A stretch of 64,000 nt of DNA from Aquitalea sp. LB_tupeE (lineage in GTDB: Bacteria > Pseudomonadota > Gammaproteobacteria > Burkholderiales > Chromobacteriaceae). The stretch is from the NCBI RefSeq assembly GCF_013391415.1, contig NZ_JACAXB010000020.1:124001-188000 (forward strand). The letters are read 5' to 3'. The position numbers and the translations under genes are program-made. The notes beneath the pieces were generated by a model that was given only the letters and a program-made list of their open reading frames with translations, had not been told where the DNA came from and ran no database searches. Shown here piece by piece: positions 1-8,887 of this stretch. Positions within the stretch are counted from its first letter, which is position 1; each line of letters opens with the position of its first letter.

Positions 1-2022
1 TCCGTGGCCAGTACCGCCACCTGGGACAGCGGTTGCGGGCTGACTGGCGGTGCCTGCTCTACCACCGGCACCACCATTGCCAGTGCGCAGGGTTCCAGCA
101 GCCGCAGCATTCTGAGCTGGAATGACAGCTCGCTGACGGGGGTGGCTTTCCAGTTGGGCAGCCTGAGCAGTACACAGCAAAGCGCACTGAATTCTTCTTC
201 CACTTTGCTGGCGTATTTGCGTGGGGACCGTACTTACGAAACCAGCACCTATCGCGCCCGTACCAGCGTGATGGGCGACGTGATCAATTCCAGCCCCACC
301 TGGGTGGGCCCGCCGCTGAAAAGTTATGGTGCAACCTGGTCAGACAAGATCATCAGCGGTGCTTCCTTGCCGGAAAACGGCTCCAGTGCGGTGACCTATC
401 CCACTTTTGCCGCCAATAACCTGACCCGTACCAATCTGGTGTTTGTCGGTGCCAATGACGGCATGGTGCATGGCTTTCGCAGCGGGGCCTACAACAGCTC
501 CGGGGTGTATGACAGCAGCAGTACCAATGATGGCAAGGAGCTGCTGGCTTACGTACCCGGTACCGTAGTGACTTCCAACCTGGCCAGCTACAGCAACATC
601 ATTTATTCGCATGCCTACTTTGTGGATGCCACGCCCACCAGTGGCGACGTGTTCTACAACAACAGCTGGCATACCTGGCTGGTGGGAGGCATGGGTACCG
701 GCGGCAAGGGTATTTATGCGCTGGACGTCACCACGCCTGGTAATTTTTCCGAGTCCAATGCCGCCAGCCTGGTAAAAGGGGAGTGGAACAGCTCCACCCT
801 GACGTGTACCTACAGCTCGGGCTCCTGCGCGTCCGATTTGGGGTATACCGTTGGCACGCCGGTGATTACCCGCTTTCACAACGGCAAATGGGGGGCTGTA
901 TTCGGTAATGGATACAACAGTTCCACCGGGGTGGCATCCATCTTCGTGATGATGATAGACCCCAGCACCGGGGCGGAAACCTTCTATGAATACTCCACCG
1001 GCTACGGCCCCAGCAAGGACCCCACCGGTAATAAGTCCAATAACGGCATTTACTATGTCACGCCGGTGGACCTGGATAGCGACAATATTGCCGACTATGT
1101 CTATGCCGGTGATTTGTTCGGCAATATGTGGCGCTTTGACCTGACCAGCAGCGACCCCACCAAGTGGGTGGTGTCCAGCTACTCCGGCACCAAGCAGCCC
1201 TTGTTTTCCACCGGGCTTAACAGCAGCGGGACATTACGGCCCATCACCACCAAGCCGGTGGTCGCCACGCTGAAGGCCAGCTCCACCCTGCCACGGGTGA
1301 TGGTGTATTTCGGCACCGGCAGCAAAGTGTCTGCCACGGTCAGCAGTTCCAGTACTTATGCCTCGGGTGACCAGGAGTTTTACGGAGTGTGGGACTGGAA
1401 TGTCAGCGCCTGGAATGCACTGTCTTCCACCCAGTTTGTCACTACGTCCAACAGTCCGGGCACACTGAGTGCCTCGCAGCTGGTGGCCCAGACGCTGACA
1501 TCCACCACCACCTCCAGCAGCACCACGGTGGCAAGCTATGGTTCCACCTCCAGTAACACCGTGTGCTGGGTGGATACCTCGTCCTGCACCAGCAATACCC
1601 AGTATGGTTGGAGATTTGTGTTTCCTTACAGCAGCAGCCAGAGCGAGCAGCTGATCTACAACCCGCAATACCTGAACGGGGCCATTACCTTCAGCACCAC
1701 CATTCCGGCGGTCAACAACATCACCTCCTGCACCAATAGTGTGGATACCGGTTGGAGTTATGCGCTTAGTCCGGCCAGTGGCGGCAATTTCACCACATCT
1801 TACTTTGCCAATAGCAGCGGCACGTTTACCGGCGTCAATGGGCTGGTGATCAATGCCGTGCAGCTTAGCGCCACCGGTTCTTTCCAGGTGGTGACCTATA
1901 GCGGGGCAACCTATCTGGTCTATCAAACCGCCTCAGGCTATGCAAATGGCAACGTCATTGCGGTCAATACCCAGGGTGTGTCCACCAGTGGAAGCCGTCT
2001 GACCTGGATTGAATTGAGATGA
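1..2022 (+). CDS. pilY1: Type IV pilus tip/assembly protein PilY1, C-terminal part (5' end outside window)
   Basis: The reading frame is open from the first base, so the gene starts upstream; 673 codons are visible. The protein is rich in Ser, Thr, Gly and aromatics, as in the C-terminal beta-propeller of PilY1, which sits at the pilus tip and controls extension, retraction and adhesion. An EF-hand-like calcium loop of the form DxDxDNxxD (DLDSDNIAD) lies at 1069-1095, just before AGDLFGNMWRFDL; this matches the calcium site that regulates retraction in Pseudomonas PilY1. The stop overlaps the start of the next pilin gene by 4 bases (ATGA), matching the pilY1-pilE order at the end of minor pilin operons. 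The N-terminal half and signal peptide cannot be seen. Confidence 0.88.
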   Translation, partial: SVASTATWDSGCGLTGGACSTTGTTIASAQGSSSRSILSWNDSSLTGVAFQLGSLSSTQQSALNSSSTLLAYLRGDRTYETSTYRARTSVMGDVINSSPTWVGPPLKSYGATWSDKIISGASLPENGSSAVTYPTFAANNLTRTNLVFVGANDGMVHGFRSGAYNSSGVYDSSSTNDGKELLAYVPGTVVTSNLASYSNIIYSHAYFVDATPTSGDVFYNNSWHTWLVGGMGTGGKGIYALDVTTPGNFSESNAASLVKGEWNSSTLTCTYSSGSCASDLGYTVGTPVITRFHNGKWGAVFGNGYNSSTGVASIFVMMIDPSTGAETFYEYSTGYGPSKDPTGNKSNNGIYYVTPVDLDSDNIADYVYAGDLFGNMWRFDLTSSDPTKWVVSSYSGTKQPLFSTGLNSSGTLRPITTKPVVATLKASSTLPRVMVYFGTGSKVSATVSSSSTYASGDQEFYGVWDWNVSAWNALSSTQFVTTSNSPGTLSASQLVAQTLTSTTTSSSTTVASYGSTSSNTVCWVDTSSCTSNTQYGWRFVFPYSSSQSEQLIYNPQYLNGAITFSTTIPAVNNITSCTNSVDTGWSYALSPASGGNFTTSYFANSSGTFTGVNGLVINAVQLSATGSFQVVTYSGATYLVYQTASGYANGNVIAVNTQGVSTSGSRLTWIELR

Positions 2023-2477
2023 AGATGAAACACAAGCGCCCGTCAATGACCGGTTTTACCCTGGTGGAACTGGTCGTCACCATCGCTATTCTGGGCATTC
2101 TGGTGTCCATCGCCATTCCGGCCTACACCAGCTATGTGCAGAAAGGTAATCGTCCGGCCGCCAAGACAGCCTTGCTGGAACTGGCGGCGCGCGAGGAGTC
2201 CTACTACGCGCTGAATAATGTCTATGCCTCCCAGCCAACCACGCTGGGCTATAGCGTCAACAGTATTCCGGTGCCCAGTAGCAGTCAGAACTACTACACC
2301 ATCACTGTGGCATCGGCGACCAGCGGCACGGTACCGGGCTATACGCTGCAAGCCACGCCGGTGACTGGCAGTGTGCAGGCTAGTGATGCCTGTGTGATTT
2401 ATCAGCTGGATTCTCTGGGTAACAAAACCAATGTCACCTCCACGGGCAGCACGGTAAGTACCAGCAACTGCTGGTAA
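2019..2477 (+). CDS. pilE: Type IV minor pilin (PilE-like prepilin)
   Basis: A 152-residue prepilin with a short basic leader ending in Gly, then FTLVELVVTIAILGILVSIAIPAY. This is the class III signal cleaved by PilD before Phe, with Glu at position 5 of the mature protein and the hydrophobic alpha-1 helix. Two Cys near the C-terminus (DAC... and SNCW) could form the pilin D-region disulfide. It is translationally coupled to pilY1, which in Pseudomonas-type operons points to the minor pilin PilE that primes pilus assembly, rather than the major pilin. It could also be called a ComP/PilE-family pseudopilin; the family is certain, the exact name less so. A perfect 8-bp hairpin with a 2-nt loop (2459-2476) overlaps the stop codon. 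Confidence 0.85.
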   Translation: MKMKHKRPSMTGFTLVELVVTIAILGILVSIAIPAYTSYVQKGNRPAAKTALLELAAREESYYALNNVYASQPTTLGYSVNSIPVPSSSQNYYTITVASATSGTVPGYTLQATPVTGSVQASDACVIYQLDSLGNKTNVTSTGSTVSTSNCW

Positions 2478-2851
2478 TACTGACGACCGGTTTGCGGTTG
2501 CCAGTCAAGGGCCTGGCCTGTCCTGCCGGGACTGGTAGGGTAGAGCAGGCCCTGTTGTTGCCGTGTGGCTGTGATAGGGCATGACTTGTTTATGTCATAT
2601 TTCTTCAGATAAAGCCAATGATCGGTGCCATGCATCCTGTATGGCCTCTATCCGAAGTTTGATGTGTTTTTGCTGAATTTCCCCTGTTTTTCTTCAGTGT
2701 TCAACTTTCCCGATAAAGCTTTTTTTTTCAATGCCTTGTCCTGTAATCACGCCTGACTTCCAGTCACTTTTGTGTGTTTAAAATAATATTCATTGTGGCG
2801 TTTTGTTAAACGCGTGATTAGAATTGGTACGCCGAGATGCAATGGAAAATC

Positions 2852-2903
2852 CAGTTGATACAAGGATTTGACAGCTTTGGATACTGTAGCCAGGTATCAA
2901 CTG
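2852..2903. promoter_or_regulatory. Perfect 10-bp inverted repeat upstream of gabT
   Basis: CAGTTGATAC at 2852-2861 and its exact reverse complement GTATCAACTG at 2894-2903 flank 32 bases, giving a centre-to-centre distance of 42 bp, about four helical turns. A third GATAC half-site lies between them at 2880-2884, and a TTGACA hexamer is at 2868-2873. The start codon of gabT is 44 bases downstream. This looks like the operator of a dimeric regulator (a MocR/GabR or LysR type would be plausible for a gab gene), but no such regulator gene is adjacent. The rest of 2478-2947 is AT-rich and holds no convincing gene. Confidence 0.5.
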
Positions 2904-2947
2904 TTTAAAAAATTGCCACTCGTTTTGTCAATGACAGGAGAAACAGC

Positions 2948-4213
2948 ATGAGCAACAAAGACCTGATGCAGCGCAAGGCGGAGGCAACACCGCGTGGCGT
3001 GGGCGTCATGTGTACGTTCTTTGCCGACAAGGCCAGGAACGCCGAAGTATGGGATGTGGAAGGCAACCGTTATATCGACTTCGCCGGTGGTATCGGCGTA
3101 CTGAATACCGGCCATCTGCATGCCAAGGTGCAGGCCGCCGTGGCCGAGCAACTGAACCGCTTCAGCCATACCTCGTATTCCATCATTCCTTACGAATCCT
3201 ATGTCAGCGTGGCGGAAAAGCTGAACCAGCTGACACCGGGCCAGTTCGCCAAGAAAACCGCCTTCTTCAGCACCGGCGCCGAAGCCGTTGAAAACGCCAT
3301 CAAGGTAGCGCGTGCTGCCACTGGACGTCCGGGTGTGATCGCCTTTGGCGGTGCCTTCCACGGCCGCACCATGCTGGGCATGGCACTGACCGGCAAGGTG
3401 GCCCCGTACAAGATCGGTTTTGGTCCGTTCGTGGGCGAGATCTACCACGCCGCTTATCCGAACGCCCTGCACGGTGTCTCCGTGGAAGATTCGCTGGCCA
3501 GCATTGAAAAGCTGTTCAAGTTCGATATCGAAGCCAAGCGCGTAGCCGCCATCATCTTCGAGCCGGTACAGGGCGAGGGTGGTTTCAATATCGCACCGAC
3601 AGAGTGGGTGGTGGCACTGCGCCAGCTGTGTGATACCCACGGCATCGTGCTGATTGCTGATGAAGTACAGGCCGGTTTTGCCCGTACCGGCAAGCTGTTT
3701 GCCATGGAGCACTACCCGGTTGCACCCGACCTCACCACCTTGGCCAAGTCGCTGGCTGGTGGCTTCCCGCTGTCCGCGCTGGTGGGCAAGGCCGAGCTGA
3801 TGGATGTGTCGGCTCCCGGCGCGCTGGGTGGCACCTATGCTGGTAGCCCGCTGGGCCTGGCTGCGGCCGGTGCGGTGATTGATGTCATCCGCGAAGAAAA
3901 CCTGCTGGAGCGTTCCAACAAGCTGGGCGACTTGCTGAAAGAAAAGCTGCACAGCCTGAAACGCGACATTCCGCAGATTGCCGACGTGCGTGGCCTGGGT
4001 GCCATGGTTGCCGTTGAATTCAACCAGCCGGGTACGCACCAGCCGGATGCCGATTTCACCAAAAAGGTACAGACCAAGGCGCTGGAATCCGGCTTGATCC
4101 TGCTGACCTGCGGGGTGTACGGCAATGTGCTGCGTTTCCTGTTCCCGCTCACCATCGAAGACGAAATCTTCGCCGAAGCGCTGGCCAAGCTGGAAGCCGC
4201 GCTGAAGGCCTGA
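2948..4213 (+). CDS. gabT: 4-aminobutyrate aminotransferase (GABA transaminase)
   Basis: A 421-residue class III PLP aminotransferase that moves the amino group of GABA to 2-oxoglutarate, giving succinic semialdehyde and glutamate. The start is supported by a GACAGGAG ribosome site. The PLP-binding Lys is K267 in TLAKSLAGGFPL, close to K268 of the E. coli enzyme. IIFEPVQGEGGF and IADEVQAGFARTGK are typical of GabT, and the whole length is family-normal. The GABA permease follows in the same direction after about 210 bases. No succinic semialdehyde dehydrogenase is adjacent; the aldehyde dehydrogenase at 18837-20324 is of another subfamily. PuuE-type activity cannot be excluded. Confidence 0.93.
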   Translation: MSNKDLMQRKAEATPRGVGVMCTFFADKARNAEVWDVEGNRYIDFAGGIGVLNTGHLHAKVQAAVAEQLNRFSHTSYSIIPYESYVSVAEKLNQLTPGQFAKKTAFFSTGAEAVENAIKVARAATGRPGVIAFGGAFHGRTMLGMALTGKVAPYKIGFGPFVGEIYHAAYPNALHGVSVEDSLASIEKLFKFDIEAKRVAAIIFEPVQGEGGFNIAPTEWVVALRQLCDTHGIVLIADEVQAGFARTGKLFAMEHYPVAPDLTTLAKSLAGGFPLSALVGKAELMDVSAPGALGGTYAGSPLGLAAAGAVIDVIREENLLERSNKLGDLLKEKLHSLKRDIPQIADVRGLGAMVAVEFNQPGTHQPDADFTKKVQTKALESGLILLTCGVYGNVLRFLFPLTIEDEIFAEALAKLEAALKA

Positions 4214-4426
4214 TGCCGTCAGGCAGGCCAGGCTGATCCGTCCCGGTCGGCCTTTCTGCCCCGGCTAGCTGTAAGCACGGGCGTGCACCACCGCTGCCTG
4301 CCGGTAGCGGCAGGGTGTCGCCTGTGTCCAAGAAGTAATGTGGGTCATTTCAAAAAACATAAAACAATAAAACGACATGACTGGCGGACCTGCCCACGCG
4401 GGCTGCCGGTTTTGGGAGAATCTTTC

Positions 4427-5827
4427 ATGAGTGCTTCATCGCAAGGCTTGAGCCACGGGCTCAAGCAACGTCACGTCACCATGCTGTCCATTGCCGGTGT
4501 GATTGGTGCCGGCCTGTTTGTGGGTTCCGGCCACGCCATCGCCGAGGCCGGTCCGGCTGTGCTGCTGGCCTATGGCATGGCAGGCCTGCTGGTGGTGCTG
4601 GTCATGCGCATGCTGGGTGAAATGGCGGTTGCCTCGCCGGATACCGGCTCGTTTTCCACCTATGCCGACCGTGCCATCGGGCACTGGGCCGGTTACATCA
4701 TCGGCTGGCTGTACTGGTGGTTCTGGGTACTGGTGATTCCGCTGGAAGCCAATGCCGCCGCCACCATTCTGCATGCCTGGTTTGCCAGCGTGCCGATGTG
4801 GGCCTTTGCACTGGGCATCACCATCTTGCTGACCATCACCAACCTGTTCAGCGTAAAGAACTATGGCGAGTTCGAGTTCTGGTTCGCGCTGGTGAAAGTG
4901 GTGGCCATCGTGGCCTTCCTGGCCGTGGCCGGTGCCGCCATGTTCGGCATGATTCCGGGCAGCCAGGTGAGCGGTACAGCACGTCTGTTTGATCAGGGCG
5001 GCTTCATGCCCAAGGGCTTTGGTGCGGTGCTGGGTGCCATGCTCACCACCATGTTTACCTTCCTGGGAACGGAAATCGTCACCATCGCTGCGGCCGAGTC
5101 GGACAACCCGCAACAGCAAATCACCAAGGCTACCAACTCGGTGGTATGGCGGATCAGCCTGTTCTACCTGGGTTCCATCTTCGTGGTGACTGCCCTGGTA
5201 GCCTGGAACGACCCGCAACTGGCCGCCCTGGGTTCTTACCAGCGCACCTTGCAGCTGATCGGCATCCCCAATGCCAAGGCCATTGTTGACGTGGTGGTGC
5301 TGGTGTCGGTGGCCAGCTGCCTGAACTCCGCGCTGTATACCGCCTCGCGCATGCTGTACTCGCTGTCCAGCCGTGGCGATGCCATCAAGATGTTTGGCGA
5401 TATCGCGCCTAACGGCACGCCGCAAAAAGCGGTGCTGGGTTCCATGGTGGTGGGCTTCATGACCGTGATTGCCAACTACCTGATGCCCAAGGAAGTGTTC
5501 GACATCCTGCTGGCTACCTCCGGCACCATCGCGCTGCTGGTGTACCTGGTGATTGCCGTTTCCCAGCTGCGCATGCGTCAGCGCATGGAAGCCAATGGCG
5601 AAACCCCGGCCTTCCGCATGTGGATGTTCCCGACCCTGACCTGGATCGTGATTGTGTTTATCTGTGCCGTGGTGGTGCTGATGGCCATCCGTCCGGAACA
5701 CCAGGTTGAAGTCATCAGTACCGGCCTGTTGTCGCTGGCCCTGCTGGTGGTGGGCTGGGTGCGCTCACGCATGTATGGCACACCGTGGATGGGTTCGCGT
5801 GCTGCCAAGGTGGCCACACAGTCCTGA
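4427..5827 (+). CDS. gabP: GABA permease (APC superfamily amino acid transporter)
   Basis: Starting at the ATG at 4427, which follows GGGAGAA, gives 466 residues, the same length as E. coli GabP. A longer in-frame reading from 4283 has an unlikely Arg-rich leader and was not used. About 12 hydrophobic segments are visible, beginning with SIAGVIGAGLFVGSG, the consensus substrate-binding loop of the amino-acid permease family. It imports GABA by proton symport across the inner membrane. Its position after gabT supports the GABA assignment, though related AnsP/PheP-type permeases share these motifs. A strong intrinsic terminator follows. Confidence 0.85.
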   Translation: MSASSQGLSHGLKQRHVTMLSIAGVIGAGLFVGSGHAIAEAGPAVLLAYGMAGLLVVLVMRMLGEMAVASPDTGSFSTYADRAIGHWAGYIIGWLYWWFWVLVIPLEANAAATILHAWFASVPMWAFALGITILLTITNLFSVKNYGEFEFWFALVKVVAIVAFLAVAGAAMFGMIPGSQVSGTARLFDQGGFMPKGFGAVLGAMLTTMFTFLGTEIVTIAAAESDNPQQQITKATNSVVWRISLFYLGSIFVVTALVAWNDPQLAALGSYQRTLQLIGIPNAKAIVDVVVLVSVASCLNSALYTASRMLYSLSSRGDAIKMFGDIAPNGTPQKAVLGSMVVGFMTVIANYLMPKEVFDILLATSGTIALLVYLVIAVSQLRMRQRMEANGETPAFRMWMFPTLTWIVIVFICAVVVLMAIRPEHQVEVISTGLLSLALLVVGWVRSRMYGTPWMGSRAAKVATQS

Positions 5828-5890
5828 TCAGACGCGGTTTGCCGATCAAATCCCTTCCTTTGCCCTGTTCGACCCAGAGCATTACTTCCA

Positions 5891-5912
5891 CCCCCGCAAG
5901 GGGGTTTTTTTT
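5891..5912 (+). terminator. Intrinsic terminator after gabP
   Basis: CCCCC, GCAA loop, GGGGG, then eight T residues, 63 bases after the gabP stop. Confidence 0.9.
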
Positions 5913-5996
5913 ATTGATGCAAGCCAGCTGCGCGGGCAGGGCAGGGCTTGCATGAAGATAACTTAACGTGTCCTGTAGCGGTTTTTCTGGCTCAAT

Positions 5997-6011
5997 TGAT
6001 ATTTATTCTCA
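5997..6011 (+). promoter_or_regulatory. Fur box upstream of heme oxygenase gene
   Basis: TGATATTTATTCTCA matches the 7-1-7 Fur core TGATAATnATTATCA at 12 of 14 positions. It lies 45 bases before the heme oxygenase start, as expected for iron repression. Confidence 0.7.
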
Positions 6012-6056
6012 ATACCGTACGGCATCTGTCGTGCGGCCAGACTACAGGAGTACACC

Positions 6057-6647
6057 ATGTCCAAGCTGACCGCCTCCCCGGCGCTGTCCCAGCGCCTGAA
6101 AACCGAAACCAGCTGCCTGCACGAGCACATGCATGCCTTGATGGAGCAGGCCCGGCCTTTTGCCAGCCGGGAAAACTACGCCCGCTTTGTGGCGGCCCAA
6201 TATGTGTTTCAGCGTGATATCGATCATCTGTTTGCCGATACGCAATTGCAGCAGGCGGTAAGCGACCTGGACAGCCGGGGGCGGATGCAGGCCTCGGGCG
6301 ATGACCTGTCCGACCTGGGCAGTCCGCTTCCTGCCTGCGGCGAGGTAGCCACTGCCCAGGTGCAAATGCCGGCCGCCCTGGGCTGGCTGTATGTGTCGGA
6401 AGGCTCCACTCTGGGGGCAGCCTTTTTGTTCAAACAAGCACAAGAGGAGCTGGGGCTGACCGCCGACTTTGGGGCGCGCAATCTGGCAGCCTACCCGGCA
6501 GGGCGTGCAGCTGCGTGGCGTAAGTTCGTAGCCTCGCTGGATAGCGAGGGCATTGCCCCAGAGCAGCATCAGGCGGTACTGGATGGCGCACGTGCAGCCT
6601 ATCGCCGTTTTGGCCAGTTGCTACAGCAGCATTTCCAACTGGCTTGA
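6057..6647 (+). CDS. hemO: Biliverdin-producing heme oxygenase
   Basis: A 196-residue cytoplasmic protein of the bacterial HemO family, which opens heme to biliverdin, CO and Fe2+. The N-terminal segment TSCLHEHMHALM aligns with the HemO helix carrying the proximal heme ligand, making H22 the likely ligand. GWLYVSEGSTLGAAFL is the conserved distal-helix Gly-rich motif. Length is typical. It has its own Fur box and sits beside the hemin uptake genes, so it probably releases iron from imported heme. Some HemO homologues feed biliverdin to bacteriophytochromes, but no phytochrome gene is in the window. Confidence 0.88.
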   Translation: MSKLTASPALSQRLKTETSCLHEHMHALMEQARPFASRENYARFVAAQYVFQRDIDHLFADTQLQQAVSDLDSRGRMQASGDDLSDLGSPLPACGEVATAQVQMPAALGWLYVSEGSTLGAAFLFKQAQEELGLTADFGARNLAAYPAGRAAAWRKFVASLDSEGIAPEQHQAVLDGARAAYRRFGQLLQQHFQLA

Positions 6648-6656
6648 AACCGGCGC

Positions 6657-8057
6657 TCAGTCAGGCCCTGATGGTTGTGGCAGCACGATGCAGGCCAGCA
6701 GTCCGCATGGCGTCCGGTCATGCAATTGCAGTGTGCCGCCATGCAGTCTGGCGATGGCACTGACCAGCGCCAGTCCCAGTCCATGTCCCGCTGCATCCTC
6801 GCGGCTGCCCAGGCGGCGGAAGCGGCGGGTGGCATCTGCGCGCAGGTGTGCTGGAATACCGCAGCCCTCGTCGGCCACCCCTAGTTGCACGCCGTGCTGG
6901 TTTATCCCGGCAAACAGGCGGATATGCCCGGCGGGCTTGCCGTACTTGAAGGCATTTTCCAGCAGGTTGGCCATGGCCTGGAACAGCAGGGCCTGATCAC
7001 CATACAGTGCGAGTCCCGGCGGCAGGGCAATCTCCAGTGTCACCTGGCTGCATTCGGCCAGCGGCTGGTAGTAGTCGGCCAGTTCCTGCAACAGCCGGTC
7101 GGCGGGAAACCAGGCAAAGGCATGCGCACAGCGGGCACTTTCCACTTCGCCGATGCGCAGCACGGCCTTGAACATGCGCTGGATGCGCTCGGCTTCTTCC
7201 AGTGCGCGGTGAATGGCATCGGCGGTGGGGCCGAAGCGGGCGTGTTCGGCCACTGTTTCCAGTTGCAGGTGCAGGCGGGTAAGCGGGGTGCGCAATTCGT
7301 GCGCCATGTGGCTGCTGACATCTTTCAGTTCATCCATCAGGTGATTGAGCTGATCGAGCATGCGGTTGATGTCGGCCGCCAGCAGGTCAAACTCATCACC
7401 ATGGGCGGCTTCTGGCAGTCGCAGTGTGCGATTGCCGGCAATATAACCGCGTAGCGTCTGGCGGATGTCATCCACCCGCCGCATGCTCAGCATGCTGGCG
7501 TACAGCCCCAGGCCCAGGCTGGTGATCAGCAACAGGAACAAGCCGCTGCCAATCACCAGCGGCAGCACCTTGACCCGCGTTTGCATGGGCAGGATGTCAT
7601 ACACCACCAGGTAATAGGCCTGGTCGGGTAGCGAAAGCTGCATGCCCTGGAAGTGGTGTGCTGCACCGGCACGGTCGACCAGCGCTGCGTTCACCTCGCT
7701 TGGCGAACAGTGTTGCCAACAGCTTTGCAGTTGCTTGAGGTCGGCCTCTCCAAACAGCACTTCACCATCCGGAGCCAGCAGCAGGCTGTGGATGCCGTCG
7801 CGCTCGTGGCGGGCATTGGCCAGCAGGCTGGTCAGCAGCGGCAGGTGGCTGCGCTGTGCCAGCAGCGCAGACTGGTTGTGCAGGTCCATGCTGACGATGT
7901 CGCGTACATGCTCGCGGATCAGCTTGTCGATCAGGTAGCTGCTCAGCAGCACCGCCGCCAGTGCAATGAGCAGGATGACCCAGGCAACAATGGCGGCATG
8001 GCGGAAATTGCTGGTGTCCGCCAGCTGGCGCAGGCGCTTATCCCAGCGCATAGCCAA
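6657..8057 (-). CDS. Sensor histidine kinase of a two-component system in the heme locus
   Basis: A 466-residue membrane kinase. A first transmembrane helix (about 22-42), a periplasmic region of some 120 residues and a second helix (about 163-187) are followed by a HAMP linker, a HisKA domain with the phospho-acceptor motif HELRTPLTR, then an ATPase domain with N box NLLENAFKYG, DEGCGIP and GHGLGLAL. The periplasmic part contains Cys and His residues (SCWQHCSP, AAHHFQG) that might bind a metal or heme; this is speculation. It overlaps the 3' end of the response regulator gene by up to 20 bases (start ATG at 8057 or 8051), so the two are translationally coupled. The real stimulus is unknown. 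Confidence 0.87.
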   Translation of the reverse strand: MAMRWDKRLRQLADTSNFRHAAIVAWVILLIALAAVLLSSYLIDKLIREHVRDIVSMDLHNQSALLAQRSHLPLLTSLLANARHERDGIHSLLLAPDGEVLFGEADLKQLQSCWQHCSPSEVNAALVDRAGAAHHFQGMQLSLPDQAYYLVVYDILPMQTRVKVLPLVIGSGLFLLLITSLGLGLYASMLSMRRVDDIRQTLRGYIAGNRTLRLPEAAHGDEFDLLAADINRMLDQLNHLMDELKDVSSHMAHELRTPLTRLHLQLETVAEHARFGPTADAIHRALEEAERIQRMFKAVLRIGEVESARCAHAFAWFPADRLLQELADYYQPLAECSQVTLEIALPPGLALYGDQALLFQAMANLLENAFKYGKPAGHIRLFAGINQHGVQLGVADEGCGIPAHLRADATRRFRRLGSREDAAGHGLGLALVSAIARLHGGTLQLHDRTPCGLLACIVLPQPSGPD

Positions 8058-8700
8058 CGGCGCGGATGGTGCGGATCAGCGGCGTATCGAACTGCCGGTC
8101 GAGCTTGCTGCGCAGCTTGGAAACATGCACGTCGATCAGATTGGTTTGCGGGTCGAACTGATAACCCCATACCTTTTCCAGCAACACGCTGCGGCTGACG
8201 GTCTTGCCTGGTGTTTCCGCCAGCACGCACAAGAGATCGAACTCCTTTTCGGTCAGTTCGATGGCCAGGCCCGCCCGCGACACCTTGCGCGCCCGGTAAT
8301 TGATCAGCAGATCGCCAATCTGCTGGCGCTGGCTGTAGTCCGGCAGGCAGCGCCGCACCAGGATTTCCAGCCGCACCAGCAGTTCGGTGAAGTTGAACGG
8401 TTTGCCCAGATAGTCGTCGGCACCGGCACGCAGGCCGGCAACGCGGTCGCTGGCGGCATCTACCGCTGACAACACCATCACCGGCGGGTGCTGTCGGCCG
8501 TGCAGGGCCTGCAGCACATCCAGCCCGTCGATATCGGGCAGCATGCGATCCAGCACGATGGCGTCAAAACTGCCAGCTGCCACCAGGCTGAGGGCGGTGT
8601 TGCCGCTATCGACCAGCGTGCTGTGGTGACCGGCGTGTTCCAGCTTCTGGTGCAGCCAGCCGCCCAGCTGCGGGTCATCTTCGACGATCAGGACATTCAT
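8038..8700 (-). CDS. OmpR/PhoB-family response regulator
   Basis: A 220-residue regulator. Its receiver domain has acidic pocket EDD at 7-9, phospho-acceptor D51 in IVLDRMLPDIDG, a Ser in VMVLSAVD and Lys in LGKPF; its C-terminal winged-helix domain ends with the typical TIRAVGYAL. It partners the kinase encoded immediately downstream. A perfect 31-bp Fur palindrome ends 17 bases upstream of its start, so its expression should respond to iron. That, together with its place between hemO and the hemin receptor gene, suggests a role in heme or iron homeostasis, comparable in logic to HrrSA/ChrSA of corynebacteria, though sequence alone does not show its targets. Confidence 0.88.
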   Translation of the reverse strand: MNVLIVEDDPQLGGWLHQKLEHAGHHSTLVDSGNTALSLVAAGSFDAIVLDRMLPDIDGLDVLQALHGRQHPPVMVLSAVDAASDRVAGLRAGADDYLGKPFNFTELLVRLEILVRRCLPDYSQRQQIGDLLINYRARKVSRAGLAIELTEKEFDLLCVLAETPGKTVSRSVLLEKVWGYQFDPQTNLIDVHVSKLRSKLDRQFDTPLIRTIRAVGYALG

Positions 8701-8716
8701 TTGTCACATCCATCCG

Positions 8717-8747
8717 ATGTATGATAATGATAATCATTATCATACAT
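8717..8747. promoter_or_regulatory. Perfect palindromic Fur box (31 bp) in the divergent promoter
   Basis: Fifteen-base arms around a single central A are exact reverse complements (left arm ATGTATGATAATGAT). The core matches the 19-bp consensus GATAATGATAATCATTATC at every position. It lies closest to the response regulator gene, between it and the hemin receptor gene. Confidence 0.93.
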
Positions 8748-8887
8748 GAAGCAGCGCTTGAACGGGCAAGATCGTGGCCAGCGATAGCCGCCCGCATGCA
8801 CAAACTCTGTGCTGCAAGACCATGAAATCACAGGCTACGCCAGGCAAAGCCGGGTCTGTATTAAGAATTCTTCACTGAAATTTTTTT

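Noticed and set aside
2824-2841. Possible sigma-54 promoter (TTGGTACG...ATGCA) upstream of gabT
   Set aside because: The GG and GC elements are 11 bases apart instead of the required 10.
4436-5701. A 421-codon open frame on the minus strand
   Set aside because: Exact shadow of gabP with a very His/Gly/Gln-rich composition.
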